A DNA stretch of 64,000 bases from Paenibacillus eucommiae (lineage in GTDB: Bacteria > Bacillota > Bacilli > Paenibacillales > NBRC-103111). The stretch is from NCBI RefSeq assembly GCF_017874215.1, contig NZ_JAGGLB010000022.1:62001-126000 (forward strand), given 5' to 3'. Below the pieces are notes generated by a model. It was not told the DNA's origin. It ran no database searches and worked only from the letters and a program-made list of their open reading frames with translations. A program made the position numbers and the translations under genes. Positions 42,453 to 50,958 of the stretch are shown here, piece after piece. Every line of letters starts with the position of its first letter. Position 1 is the first letter of the stretch.

Positions 42453-42506
42453 AAAAAAGAAGCAATCCCAAAGTCGAATAGACCCGGAAAATTGCTTCCT
42501 TTTTTC
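42453..42506. terminator. Terminator beside small zinc-ribbon gene
   Basis: Stem GAAGCAAT / ATTGCTTC with a long loop, A run on the left and T run on the right, so it could act in both directions; it follows the minus-strand zinc-ribbon gene by 35 bases. Confidence 0.6.
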
Positions 42507-42540
42507 TCCTTTCCTTCTCTTTCATTTTTCCCACTACCGA

Positions 42541-42762
42541 TTAGAAAAATGACATTTGCTCAGGCGAACTCTCGTACTCTCCAAAGTATGACTGCTGGTT
42601 CATATGTTCATGGGGCGTGCTTTTGTCTTTCTCGATACAAGCTTTACAATGAGCAAGCGGGATCGTCACCTTATAAAACCCGGTGCGAAAAATTACCTCT
42701 GCCTGAGAGCGTTCCAGAATTGTTTTACACTCTACACAGTAAACCTTGTCTTTGATTGTCAT
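42541..42762 (-). CDS. Small zinc-ribbon-like hypothetical protein
   Basis: A 73-residue protein with two Cys-x-x-Cys pairs, YCVECKT near the start and HCKACIE in the middle, a pattern that should hold one zinc ion. The C-terminus is polar (SSPEQMSFF). The start MTIKDKVYC has AAGGAG nine bases upstream; the frame is open to 42789 without such a site. I do not recognise a family. It may be a small regulator or a chaperone-like factor; nothing around it decides. Confidence 0.65.
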   Translation of the reverse strand: MTIKDKVYCVECKTILERSQAEVIFRTGFYKVTIPLAHCKACIEKDKSTPHEHMNQQSYFGEYESSPEQMSFF

Positions 42763-42800
42763 AGGCCCACGCTCCTTCAAATCTATCATTTTTTTATATC

Positions 42801-42876
42801 ATTTCTTCATTTCTTCATTTCTTCATTTCTTCATTCCATCCATCCATCCATTCGTTCGTTCGTTCATCGTTCATCG
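42801..42876. repeat. Simple-sequence tandem repeats
   Basis: Four copies of ATTTCTTC (42801-42832), then runs of CATC, TTCG and TTCATCG. The block lies between the Wzy-like gene's end and the small zinc-ribbon gene, in the latter's promoter region. Confidence 0.85.
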
Positions 42877-42966
42877 TTCAGTTCGTTGTATCGATCAACT
42901 GATCCATATTGTATCTATTAATCATTATATGATACTATTTGTAACATTTCAAGACTTATACAAGAT

Positions 42967-44427
42967 TTATAACTGAATTCCTTTGAATTCTCTTCTTTCA
43001 TTCCCCAGATTTTTCACTTTTTGCAGCTTTTGCATCCTTCCCGCTTTTCCTGCCCATGAAGGCACCAAAACCATGATGACATACGTACCAAAGCTGTATG
43101 CGAATGCAGACATTAAATCCCCCCGATAGATCATAAATAAATATCCAGCTATTAAAGAATACGTATAACGGTCTGCCCTCCCCGGAGATTCAAATCTATT
43201 GACCAGAAAAGCTATCAATAAGGCTCCGCCCATCACGCCAAGCCAGCCAAAATTTTTGTAAAACTCGCTCATGATCGGATTAGACAAATTATTAAATTTT
43301 AAGGCATACTGTCCCGAAATAAAGTCACCTACAGCTTCTCCAGAGCTAAGCGGCTTGGACGCCCAAATCGATCTAGGCACAAAAAACAGCAATACCCCCA
43401 ACATCTCATACCCGTAAGATATACCATTAACCTCACAATACTTTAACGTCGCCACGATATTCGAATAAGCATCAAAGTGAAGCTGTGTTAGCTGCTTGAA
43501 CATCAGTTCATTCAGACTGGGCATTTCGAATTCGCTGAACCCAAACCTGAAAAAATTTAGCAGCGGAAACACGACAAACAGGCCAATAAAAATATAAAGA
43601 ATGAACCCTCCGGAAGTAATCTTCTTATGATAAAACATATAGATAATCATGATCACACTAAAACCGATATAAAAACGGCTGCTGTTCAACGGATTTATTT
43701 GATAAATGGCTATCAAGCTGGACACAATGATATAAATCACATTCCATACATGGTACTTCTTCCTTATTTCCACAAAGGCGAAAATCCAATTAGCAAAAAC
43801 GATCCCGGGTAGCCCGATATTAGCCAGCAGCAGCAGCGATTTATTCGAAATTATCGAATCATAATCCGCATGACCCAAGAAATAGGGAAATTTAAAAAGG
43901 GCAAATGTCATGGCAAAAATAATTAGCGACACAACAAAATAAATCGTTTTGAGCTGCCAGCTGATTGTATCTAGCATGGTCTCCAGTTGCAGGTTATGGT
44001 TAGCTGCAGATGAATTTCCCGATGATTCTCTAACTGCTTCCCGAACTTCTTCTCCAACCGTCTCTCCAACTGCTTCTCCGGCTCCGTCATCCACTCTTTT
44101 TTTGCGAAATAATAAATAAATCACATTCCACAAAAAAATAAGCAGGTTGGCCTTCACTACATAAGAGGATTCAATAGGCATAGAATTGGGAAAATAGCTG
44201 CTGTAGTTGATCTGAATGACGGGAGCTAGAAAGAAGAACGTATAAACAAAAAACCATATAATAACGTCTAAATTTACCTTTTTGCAGCTTATTGCCCGGT
44301 AGAGACCCATCGTAATGCAAATTAGATTCAACATAAAAGTTAAAAAAACTTGCATATTACCGGCATTTAAAAAGCATAGCAACCCGCTTCCTGCAAAAAG
44401 CAGTGTTAAGCTGTATAATTTGAACAT
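42967..44427 (-). CDS. O-antigen/oligosaccharide polymerase, Wzy-like
   Basis: A 486-residue membrane protein with about twelve helices, of the O-antigen-polymerase type (WYxYxx loop region near LPSLNELMFKQLTQLHFDAY and a large outer loop with VPRSIWASKPLSSGEAVGDF). It would join repeat units delivered by the flippase into a chain on the outer face. A cytoplasmic or outer segment carries an acidic low-complexity stretch GEAVGETVGEEVREAVRE. Start with AAAGGAG. It is the last gene of the flippase-glycosyltransferase-polymerase group on the minus strand. Confidence 0.85.
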   Translation of the reverse strand: MFKLYSLTLLFAGSGLLCFLNAGNMQVFLTFMLNLICITMGLYRAISCKKVNLDVIIWFFVYTFFFLAPVIQINYSSYFPNSMPIESSYVVKANLLIFLWNVIYLLFRKKRVDDGAGEAVGETVGEEVREAVRESSGNSSAANHNLQLETMLDTISWQLKTIYFVVSLIIFAMTFALFKFPYFLGHADYDSIISNKSLLLLANIGLPGIVFANWIFAFVEIRKKYHVWNVIYIIVSSLIAIYQINPLNSSRFYIGFSVIMIIYMFYHKKITSGGFILYIFIGLFVVFPLLNFFRFGFSEFEMPSLNELMFKQLTQLHFDAYSNIVATLKYCEVNGISYGYEMLGVLLFFVPRSIWASKPLSSGEAVGDFISGQYALKFNNLSNPIMSEFYKNFGWLGVMGGALLIAFLVNRFESPGRADRYTYSLIAGYLFMIYRGDLMSAFAYSFGTYVIMVLVPSWAGKAGRMQKLQKVKNLGNERREFKGIQL

Positions 44428-44439
44428 GGCAGACTCCTT

Positions 44440-45717
44440 TTATGGAGCGATTAGAATATCACTATAGATTTCAACCAGCTTTTCACCGAAAATGTCTGAA
44501 TGAAGCTCACTTATGCTTTCTTTCCCCCTAATTCCGATCTGTCTGGCTGTCTCTTCATTTTCTATTAAAAATAACAAGGCGGTTTCCAAAGCTTCGACAC
44601 TTTTGGGCTCCACCAATACTCCGTTAACACGGTCAGCGACAATATCCTCAATTCCCTCCCCCACGCACCCTATCACAGGTATAGCAAAAGACATGGCTTC
44701 CGCATACACAACGCCAAAGGCTTCCTCCCAGCTCGGCAGGCAAAAGATAGAGGCCTGCGCCAGCAGCACCATGGCTTCCGCATGCTCCAATGCACCGGTA
44801 AACGTTACCCGGCTGTTCACTTGCAATTGTTCAGACAATTGCGTTAAGACCTGAAGCTTAGGCCCGCCTCCAATAATCATCAGCTCATACTCCGGATGCT
44901 GACGGACAGCTTCATTAAAAGCCCTGATTAAAATATCTATCCCTTTGCTTTCAATTAAGGATGCTATGGTTACGATTGTTTTGCCAGCTTGAGGACCGCT
45001 CCCATTCTTGCCGGTGATGCCAGTGTTATCGGTTTTATCGGTTTTATCGGTGCTAACGATTTTATCTGTTTTTCCGGTCCAGAACGTATTATAGAGGAGC
45101 TGGAGCCTCTCTTCGTTCACATAAGGATGAATGTTCCGCTTTACCCGCTTGCTGACTACCAGAACTTTTTCTGCTGCCAGCAGGATTTGTCCGCTTAATT
45201 TTTTTTGCCTGCCCTGGGCAGGGGGACTATTGAATTTGTCAATGGCATGCAGCGTGAGGATATAAGGAATGTTGTATTTTTTATGCAAAAAATAAGCAAT
45301 GGCTCCGTCAGGAAACAGGTTGTGCGCATGGATCAAATGATACAAACGCAAATCCATGGTTTTCCCCAGCTCTGCGGCTATACGTTTGGATTGCAGCCAG
45401 AAAAAATGAAACAGCCATTGATCCAGAACGGATTCCGGCTTAGTCCGCAAAAATTTGGGATGCTGCACAAGGATACCGTCAAACTGCTCCTGCTTCGGGA
45501 TTTCGGCATATTGTTTCATTTTTCCTGATACAATCCCGGCAATTTGCGGTACATAAGGCACCATATTTACAACTTCCACAGCAATCCCCTGCTCCTGCAG
45601 CGCCTTGGCCTGCTGATGAGCCCATATGCCCAGGTAAGGAGTATTTTCTTTGGGATAGGCCCAGGACATGAACAAAATTTTCATAGGATTAGGTTTAGGA
45701 TTAGGATTAGTTTTCAT
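44440..45717 (-). CDS. Glycosyltransferase family 4 (GT-B)
   Basis: A 425-residue glycosyltransferase. The N-terminal acceptor domain has ILFMSWAYPKENTPYLGIWA and LIHAHNLFPDGAIA; the C-terminal donor domain has TIASLIESKGIDILIRAFNE, and the E-x7-E motif in SWEEAFGVVYAEAMSF. The N-terminus MKTNPNPKPNP comes from a 6-base tandem repeat (CCTAAT). A low-complexity TDKTDKTDNTGITGK lies at about 225-240. The start overlaps the end of the flippase gene by 11 bases, and AGAGG precedes it. It should add a sugar to the cluster's repeat unit. Confidence 0.88.
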   Translation of the reverse strand: MKTNPNPKPNPMKILFMSWAYPKENTPYLGIWAHQQAKALQEQGIAVEVVNMVPYVPQIAGIVSGKMKQYAEIPKQEQFDGILVQHPKFLRTKPESVLDQWLFHFFWLQSKRIAAELGKTMDLRLYHLIHAHNLFPDGAIAYFLHKKYNIPYILTLHAIDKFNSPPAQGRQKKLSGQILLAAEKVLVVSKRVKRNIHPYVNEERLQLLYNTFWTGKTDKIVSTDKTDKTDNTGITGKNGSGPQAGKTIVTIASLIESKGIDILIRAFNEAVRQHPEYELMIIGGGPKLQVLTQLSEQLQVNSRVTFTGALEHAEAMVLLAQASIFCLPSWEEAFGVVYAEAMSFAIPVIGCVGEGIEDIVADRVNGVLVEPKSVEALETALLFLIENEETARQIGIRGKESISELHSDIFGEKLVEIYSDILIAP

Positions 45718-47275
45718 TAGTTAATGTGCCTCTTCTTTTTATAAATTTGTATTTGGACAGCAGCTTTGCAACCACGAAATCGATCTCCTTTATTTGCAAA
45801 GATTTAATGATCGCCAGATAGAGGAGCAGCCCCAGACCCATACAACCTGCAGTTAACAGCGCCCACAAAGGCTGCAGAGCGTCCAAGCGCATACAAAGCG
45901 CGTACAAAAGGTAAGAGAACCCGGTGGAAGTAATGGAGGCGGCTGAAATTTTCCATACAAACATCCCCTCCATTTGAATTTTATTGTCCGGGTCCAGCGC
46001 GTTGTATTTAATCAATTGAAAAACAAGTGTGACTAGTAAAGCAATCGAGCTAGCGGTGGCAATACCTATGTATTTTAAAAAAGGAACCAGAATCAAGCAG
46101 CTAGAAATGAAGGTAATCATAAAGAGGATTGAGCAATGAATGGGCGTTCTGATCATCTCTTTGCTGAAAAAGAGCTTGTTCATAAACTCCTTCATCGGTG
46201 TTGCGACAATGCCCACTGACAAAATCATAAAAGCGATGGCTGTCATATGCGTAGCCGTGCTGTCAAATGCGCCTCTTTCAAACAACAGCTTAATAATATT
46301 GGAGGAGAACGCCATGCAGATGAACATTATGGGCATCAAGATAAGAAGTAAGCTTTTGATACAGACAGAAACGATGAGGTTATACTCTTTATTCCTGTTC
46401 TCGGCTTGCATTAATACAGTGGAAGGATAAGAAGCGGTTACGATGGCTGTTCCGAATAGCGCAACCGGCAGCAGCATGATTCTTGTGGCATAGTTTAACG
46501 CAGATGCGCTACCTGCATCGAGCAGCGTAGCGAAGAAACGCGTCGCGAGGAACACACATTGATCGATGACAACTAGTCCGATAATAGGAATGGACAACGT
46601 CAGCATTCTTTTGAGATCTTGATCGTAGATACGGATGCGGAAGCTGTAGGTAATGCCCAATTTCCTGAGCTTAGGTACTTGAATGAGCACTTGGAACGCT
46701 GTACCCACCATGAAGCCTAACGCAACCGAATAAATGCCCATATAGGGATGGAGCACGGCTATACATACAATCACACATATATTATTAAAAGCTGTAAGGA
46801 AGGCAGGCACCGTAAAATGGTTCAAGGCATTCAGAACGGAAGAAAATACATAGGAGAGGGCAAAAAACAGAATGCTCGGCAGCAATATCCAAAGCAAGGT
46901 TTCAATTATCACTCTGCTGGAGGGCTGAATGGCAAAGAACGCTGCCAAAGGACCACTAAAGCAATAGCAAAATACGATAATCAATATGAGAAGCAGCATT
47001 AGCAAATTCACTACATTACTTAAAAATAAGGAAGCCGACTTGATGCTGTTGACTCTTTGCTTAATATAAAGGGGAAGAAAGCCCATGGTGATAATTCCGC
47101 TGACAAAAGACAACACGATGGCTGGAACTGTGTAGGCAAACAGGTAGGCATCCATTTCAATATTAGCCCCATAGTAGGCTGCTGATAATATTTCCCTCGT
47201 TAATCCGAGTAAACTACTTAATAGATTCCCTCCAAAAATAATGAATGCACCGGAAAAAATAGTTTTGGTATTCAT
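45707..47275 (-). CDS. MurJ/MviN-like lipid-linked oligosaccharide flippase
   Basis: A 522-residue protein with about 14 membrane helices. MNTKTIFSGAFIIFGGNLLS, LLGLTREILSAAYYGANIEMDAYL (as REILSAAYYGA) and LPLYIKQR near the N-terminus are MurJ-family features. In this context it probably flips the polysaccharide repeat unit, or a lipid-linked precursor, and not peptidoglycan. It leads the group flippase-glycosyltransferase-polymerase. Its promoter region contains the 15-bp palindrome shared with the pse promoter region. Confidence 0.88.
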   Translation of the reverse strand: MNTKTIFSGAFIIFGGNLLSSLLGLTREILSAAYYGANIEMDAYLFAYTVPAIVLSFVSGIITMGFLPLYIKQRVNSIKSASLFLSNVVNLLMLLLILIIVFCYCFSGPLAAFFAIQPSSRVIIETLLWILLPSILFFALSYVFSSVLNALNHFTVPAFLTAFNNICVIVCIAVLHPYMGIYSVALGFMVGTAFQVLIQVPKLRKLGITYSFRIRIYDQDLKRMLTLSIPIIGLVVIDQCVFLATRFFATLLDAGSASALNYATRIMLLPVALFGTAIVTASYPSTVLMQAENRNKEYNLIVSVCIKSLLLILMPIMFICMAFSSNIIKLLFERGAFDSTATHMTAIAFMILSVGIVATPMKEFMNKLFFSKEMIRTPIHCSILFMITFISSCLILVPFLKYIGIATASSIALLVTLVFQLIKYNALDPDNKIQMEGMFVWKISAASITSTGFSYLLYALCMRLDALQPLWALLTAGCMGLGLLLYLAIIKSLQIKEIDFVVAKLLSKYKFIKRRGTLTNEN

Positions 47276-47314
47276 CAGCTTCCCCTAACCTGCATCTGTA
47301 TGTATATCATGAAC

Positions 47315-47329
47315 AATACAATTTGTATC
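47315..47329. promoter_or_regulatory. 15-bp palindrome, cluster operator site a
   Basis: AATACAATTTGTATC, a 15-bp near-palindrome with ATAC-N5-GTAT core, 40 bases upstream of the flippase start. The same core with the same spacing occurs four times in the pseB/spsF-type divergent promoter region at 58.45-58.60 kb. Confidence 0.6.
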
Positions 47330-47392
47330 ATATTGCAAATAATACGACACATATTGTATCATGTCAAGTTGATTTTGCAGCTCAAAATATGA

Positions 47393-47424
47393 AAGCGGGA
47401 ACACTCTTGAGAGAGTCCCCGCTT
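47393..47424 (-). terminator. Terminator after pectate-lyase-like gene
   Basis: Stem AAGCGGGAACACTC / GAGTCCCCGCTT around TTGAGA, 18 bases past the stop on the minus strand; it ends the beta-helix gene before the flippase promoter. Confidence 0.75.
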
Positions 47425-47441
47425 ATATAACTTTCTAATTC

Positions 47442-49007
47442 TTATCCGATATACTCTACCAAACAATAGGCATTGCTATTAAACTGATCCACCCTGGCTC
47501 CTGCGACTAATTTCAACTGCCGTTTGGATGCTGTATCACATACAAAGTAAAGGTCCTGATTCACATTAAAGCCATTTTTTGCAGGCGTGCCGCTTACAGA
47601 GGCCAGGATTGTCGGAACGGCTTCCGAGGTTTGCACCTTATAATCAGCTGCTGAACTGCTGCTCACTGAGCCTGCGGGACTTAAAAGCTTGATGTTCATC
47701 ACGATCGCCCCGAGCGGCAGATAGAACGTTTCTGACCCTCCTGCTCTGGGGAAATTGCCATCCGCATTTTTGATACTGACTAATTTCTTAGTTAATTGCG
47801 CTCTGTTATTTTTATTAAACCCATAATCCGTGTCAAAAAATACACTGGTAGCGTCCGCTCCCTGTGAACGGCAATTGCTGAATTTAATTTGCGGCTGGCC
47901 CCCTGCATTTCCGCTTAGATTCGTGTACTGTATGAAATCGCTGGCGCCTTGCGCTTGCGAGAACTCACAATTCTCATAAATCACGTTATGCGGAGAATTC
48001 CATGAATTCACATTGTATCTGAACTCATGTCTGCCCATCAGCATGCAGTTATCGAACTTGATGCTCGGCATTTTTTGATTGCCTGAAGTGAATAAGCTGT
48101 TCACATTTTTGGGTGAAACCATGTATGAGGCTGACGACATATCACAGTTGATGAAAGAAACAGCGCCATCATTCCATTCGCAATTGATCAGCTTGCTGGT
48201 GGCATTACGATGCTCAAACCGCGCGCCTACGCACAAAAACCGCTGAACGCCATAGCTGTGCGGGTTCACGTACAATCTGAAGAAGGTCCCTGCATTCTCG
48301 CCATAATGGATCAGACTTCCACCCCAAATATTAATGTTGCCGCCTTTTTCGAAATGAAGAAAGTCACCTTCACTAACTTCAAAATTACAGGCAAAGAAAT
48401 TATAATTAAGGAACTGGTCGGAGGCATTAACAGAAGGCACATAAACCCCCTTATTGATCACTCCGTTAAAATTGCAGTGGAACCAAGTCATCTCACTATT
48501 ATTATCAGAGCCATTCAAGTGAAATATATAATTCCAGTAGCCATTCCAGCTGCATCTTTCAAACACATAATTTTGTGCGCCGCCACTTGAAACAGAAAGC
48601 ATAAAATTGTTGTTGCCATTACTCGAAGTAAACTCAATATCTGAGAATACAATCGAGAGCCATGCATCATTGTTGTACAGCAAATACATATTAGGCCTTG
48701 TATTCTTATAGTAAATCTGTGTTAAGCCTCTACCGGCACCGCTTACAGCAAAACCAACGGTCCGGGTCCGATATGTGCTTCTCATGAACACTTCCGGCTT
48801 GGTAATGACGTAACAGCCGATTGGAATTTCCAGCTTCATTCTGCCCCGGCGATTGTTATCCCCAGCTAGTGCAGCTTGAGCCGGATTGACTGCTGCCGCC
48901 TTCTCGATTGCTGCAATAGCCTTTATAAAGGCATCGCTGTCATCGGTTACTCCATCCCCTTTAGCCCCATAGCTTTTGACATCGATAACGTTGATATCAT
49001 CTGCCAT
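47442..49007 (-). CDS. Pectate-lyase-superfamily (right-handed beta-helix) protein
   Basis: A 521-residue protein that opens MADDINVIDVKSYGAKGDGV followed by TDDSDAFIKAIAAI, the hallmark of the Pectate_lyase_3/glycosyl hydrolase 28-like beta-helix found in surface glycan enzymes and phage tail spikes. Many Asn/Ser-rich turns follow to about residue 440, then a small C-terminal beta domain. No signal peptide is seen. It could trim or bind a polymer, or be a surface appendage exported by another route. It follows the second beta-helix gene by 124 bases. Confidence 0.8.
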   Translation of the reverse strand: MADDINVIDVKSYGAKGDGVTDDSDAFIKAIAAIEKAAAVNPAQAALAGDNNRRGRMKLEIPIGCYVITKPEVFMRSTYRTRTVGFAVSGAGRGLTQIYYKNTRPNMYLLYNNDAWLSIVFSDIEFTSSNGNNNFMLSVSSGGAQNYVFERCSWNGYWNYIFHLNGSDNNSEMTWFHCNFNGVINKGVYVPSVNASDQFLNYNFFACNFEVSEGDFLHFEKGGNINIWGGSLIHYGENAGTFFRLYVNPHSYGVQRFLCVGARFEHRNATSKLINCEWNDGAVSFINCDMSSASYMVSPKNVNSLFTSGNQKMPSIKFDNCMLMGRHEFRYNVNSWNSPHNVIYENCEFSQAQGASDFIQYTNLSGNAGGQPQIKFSNCRSQGADATSVFFDTDYGFNKNNRAQLTKKLVSIKNADGNFPRAGGSETFYLPLGAIVMNIKLLSPAGSVSSSSAADYKVQTSEAVPTILASVSGTPAKNGFNVNQDLYFVCDTASKRQLKLVAGARVDQFNSNAYCLVEYIG

Positions 49008-49121
49008 CTATGTTCCCTCCCTCCATAAATTCAAACATTCATTACCTCATCATGAAGAACTTGCATGAGGACTTGCTACTATAAGGTATGCCTTGTATAC
49101 AAACCTGGCTTCCGCTCAAAC

Positions 49122-49152
49122 AAAAAAAAGACTACAGCCCCGGGGCTATAGT
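49122..49152 (-). terminator. Terminator overlapping stop of beta-helix gene
   Basis: On the minus strand ACTATAGCCCC / GGGGCTGTAGT followed by eight T; the hairpin starts inside the last codons of the gene at 49132-50958. Confidence 0.8.
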
Positions 49153-50958
49153 AATTCCTGCATGATCCATAATGTTAATGGCAGCAGCAGACCAGCCCGC
49201 CTTGTCCATTATTTGGTTGCCGCTTATTGTGTTTTTATCATGAATCCTCCACTGCTTTGTGTCCGTAAAGTTGTTCATAATCTTATTTCCTGAAGCAAGC
49301 GCTCCTGGCAGGTCCTGAGTAAAAATCCAATTGGAATAATTATTGGTGACCACGTTATGGGAGATCGTAATCCCCTTCGAGCCCTGATCCAAATAAATAG
49401 ATCCGTATTCATTGTGATTATCATGGATGTAATTGCCGCTGATCACAGACTTATCCTGCCTGCCTAGCGTGTATATCCCCCCGCCATCCTTGAGCACGCG
49501 CATATAATCATGAATGTGATTGTTCGTTATATGGTTATTTCGCAGGCTCGCATAGGGCTTGTCACTCCACCCCCAGCCCAGGGATATTGCTGTGTAAGGA
49601 ACCCGGGTAATCTCGTTATGATCAATAACGCTACCATCCGTATACCCTATAAATATTCCAACAGCATCCTGATACTCTTGTCCAATATCCGCAATATAAT
49701 TATCCTTGACCCGATTATGGCTTACTATCGCAGCCCCTGCTGCATCCTTATCATTAATATGGCCAAGCTGAATGGCATGACTCGATATATCTTCAAACCG
49801 GTTACCCAAGATGAGGTTGTTTTGGCTGCCATATTCGAAAGATACTGCCGCAGCTCCTAAATGCGTAAAAACATTGCGCTCCAATCGGATATGCCGGACT
49901 GCACGGAAATTCACATGAGACAGTGTCTTCTCTTTATCCAGATCGGATGCTCCACCACTAGGACCATAGTAAAGAAACCCTGCTTGCAGAGGGATATAGC
50001 CCTCCTCCGTGCCCGGTCTTAACCAAGTGGCATAAGCAAAAATAAGCCCGACAAATTGAACATCATGCACGGGGTTCTCCAATGTTCCTTCGACGCTTAT
50101 TAGCGTTTCCAGTATAGGGGCAATAATTTCGGCATCTGTAATGGACTCATTTCCTCTAGGTTTATAGAACAGCTCTCCTGCTTCACTGTCCAAATACCAT
50201 TCGCCTTCACTGTCGAGCAGCTCGTATGCATTCTCGATCCATTCGGGGAGGCCCATTTCTTCCATTCGCTGCGAATTATTCCAGCAGAGCGGCTTCATCG
50301 TCAGCTCAAGATCCGTGATCGATGCTACTCCACAGCGGTAGCTTCTCCAATTCGTGTAGGAAACTATCTCTACATCTTCTATATGGCTCCAATTGGACAT
50401 GCCCGCATAAACTCCTGTTGACGGCAAGGTATAGCCTGCGAAAGTCTTGCTGAATCCTTGTGGCACCGCTTCCCCCCGGGCCCGGACGGCTCTTGCCCCG
50501 TTCACATAGAGCTGACGGGTTTGAAAGCCGGTGCCGACCTCGGCTTTATAAATATCGGCAGAGCTATCGTGAAGCGTCCAGCCCGTGATTGTCCTGCCAC
50601 CGCTAATAACCGGGCTTTCTCCTGGAAAAGCCTGATAAATAATGCTGTGGGCATTCGTGCCCGAGTCTTGGCTTGTCAAGGTGAATGCAGCTTCCAGTTC
50701 ATAGGTGCCGCCGCGTAGGTTCACGACGATATCCCCTGTCATGCTGCTGTTCATACCAGCCGCTTTGTCCCTCGCCGCCATGAGGGAGCAGGGCAGCTTC
50801 CATGTGCAGGCATCACCGCTTCCATCTGGTGAAACAAATAAAGAAGCTTGTATCCTTTTATCTTTACTAGTACCTGGTACAACAAGCAGCAATAATAATA
50901 CTATACAAATCAGCCAAAATCTCTTAAGCTTCTTCTGTCTTCCAAGCTGCTTAGGCAT
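49132..50958 (-). CDS. Secreted right-handed parallel beta-helix protein
   Basis: A 608-residue exported protein. After a basic start (MPKQLGRQKKLKRFW) comes a long hydrophobic signal segment (LICIVLLLLLVVPG), then FVSPDGSGDACTWKLPCSLMAARD and a series of beta-helix coils with short Asn/Asp-rich turns such as NNLILGNRFEDISSHAIQLG and DHNEITRVPYTAISLG, typical of polysaccharide lyases and mannuronan-epimerase-like proteins. It overlaps the upstream glycosyltransferase by eight bases, so it is in the same operon. A role in modifying the polymer outside the cell is plausible. Confidence 0.85.
   Translation of the reverse strand: MPKQLGRQKKLKRFWLICIVLLLLLVVPGTSKDKRIQASLFVSPDGSGDACTWKLPCSLMAARDKAAGMNSSMTGDIVVNLRGGTYELEAAFTLTSQDSGTNAHSIIYQAFPGESPVISGGRTITGWTLHDSSADIYKAEVGTGFQTRQLYVNGARAVRARGEAVPQGFSKTFAGYTLPSTGVYAGMSNWSHIEDVEIVSYTNWRSYRCGVASITDLELTMKPLCWNNSQRMEEMGLPEWIENAYELLDSEGEWYLDSEAGELFYKPRGNESITDAEIIAPILETLISVEGTLENPVHDVQFVGLIFAYATWLRPGTEEGYIPLQAGFLYYGPSGGASDLDKEKTLSHVNFRAVRHIRLERNVFTHLGAAAVSFEYGSQNNLILGNRFEDISSHAIQLGHINDKDAAGAAIVSHNRVKDNYIADIGQEYQDAVGIFIGYTDGSVIDHNEITRVPYTAISLGWGWSDKPYASLRNNHITNNHIHDYMRVLKDGGGIYTLGRQDKSVISGNYIHDNHNEYGSIYLDQGSKGITISHNVVTNNYSNWIFTQDLPGALASGNKIMNNFTDTKQWRIHDKNTISGNQIMDKAGWSAAAINIMDHAGITIAPGL

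Noticed and set aside
47341..47361. Second palindrome near 47.35 kb (AATACGACACATATTGTATC)
   Set aside because: The half-sites are 10 bases apart, not 5, so it does not match the operator family.
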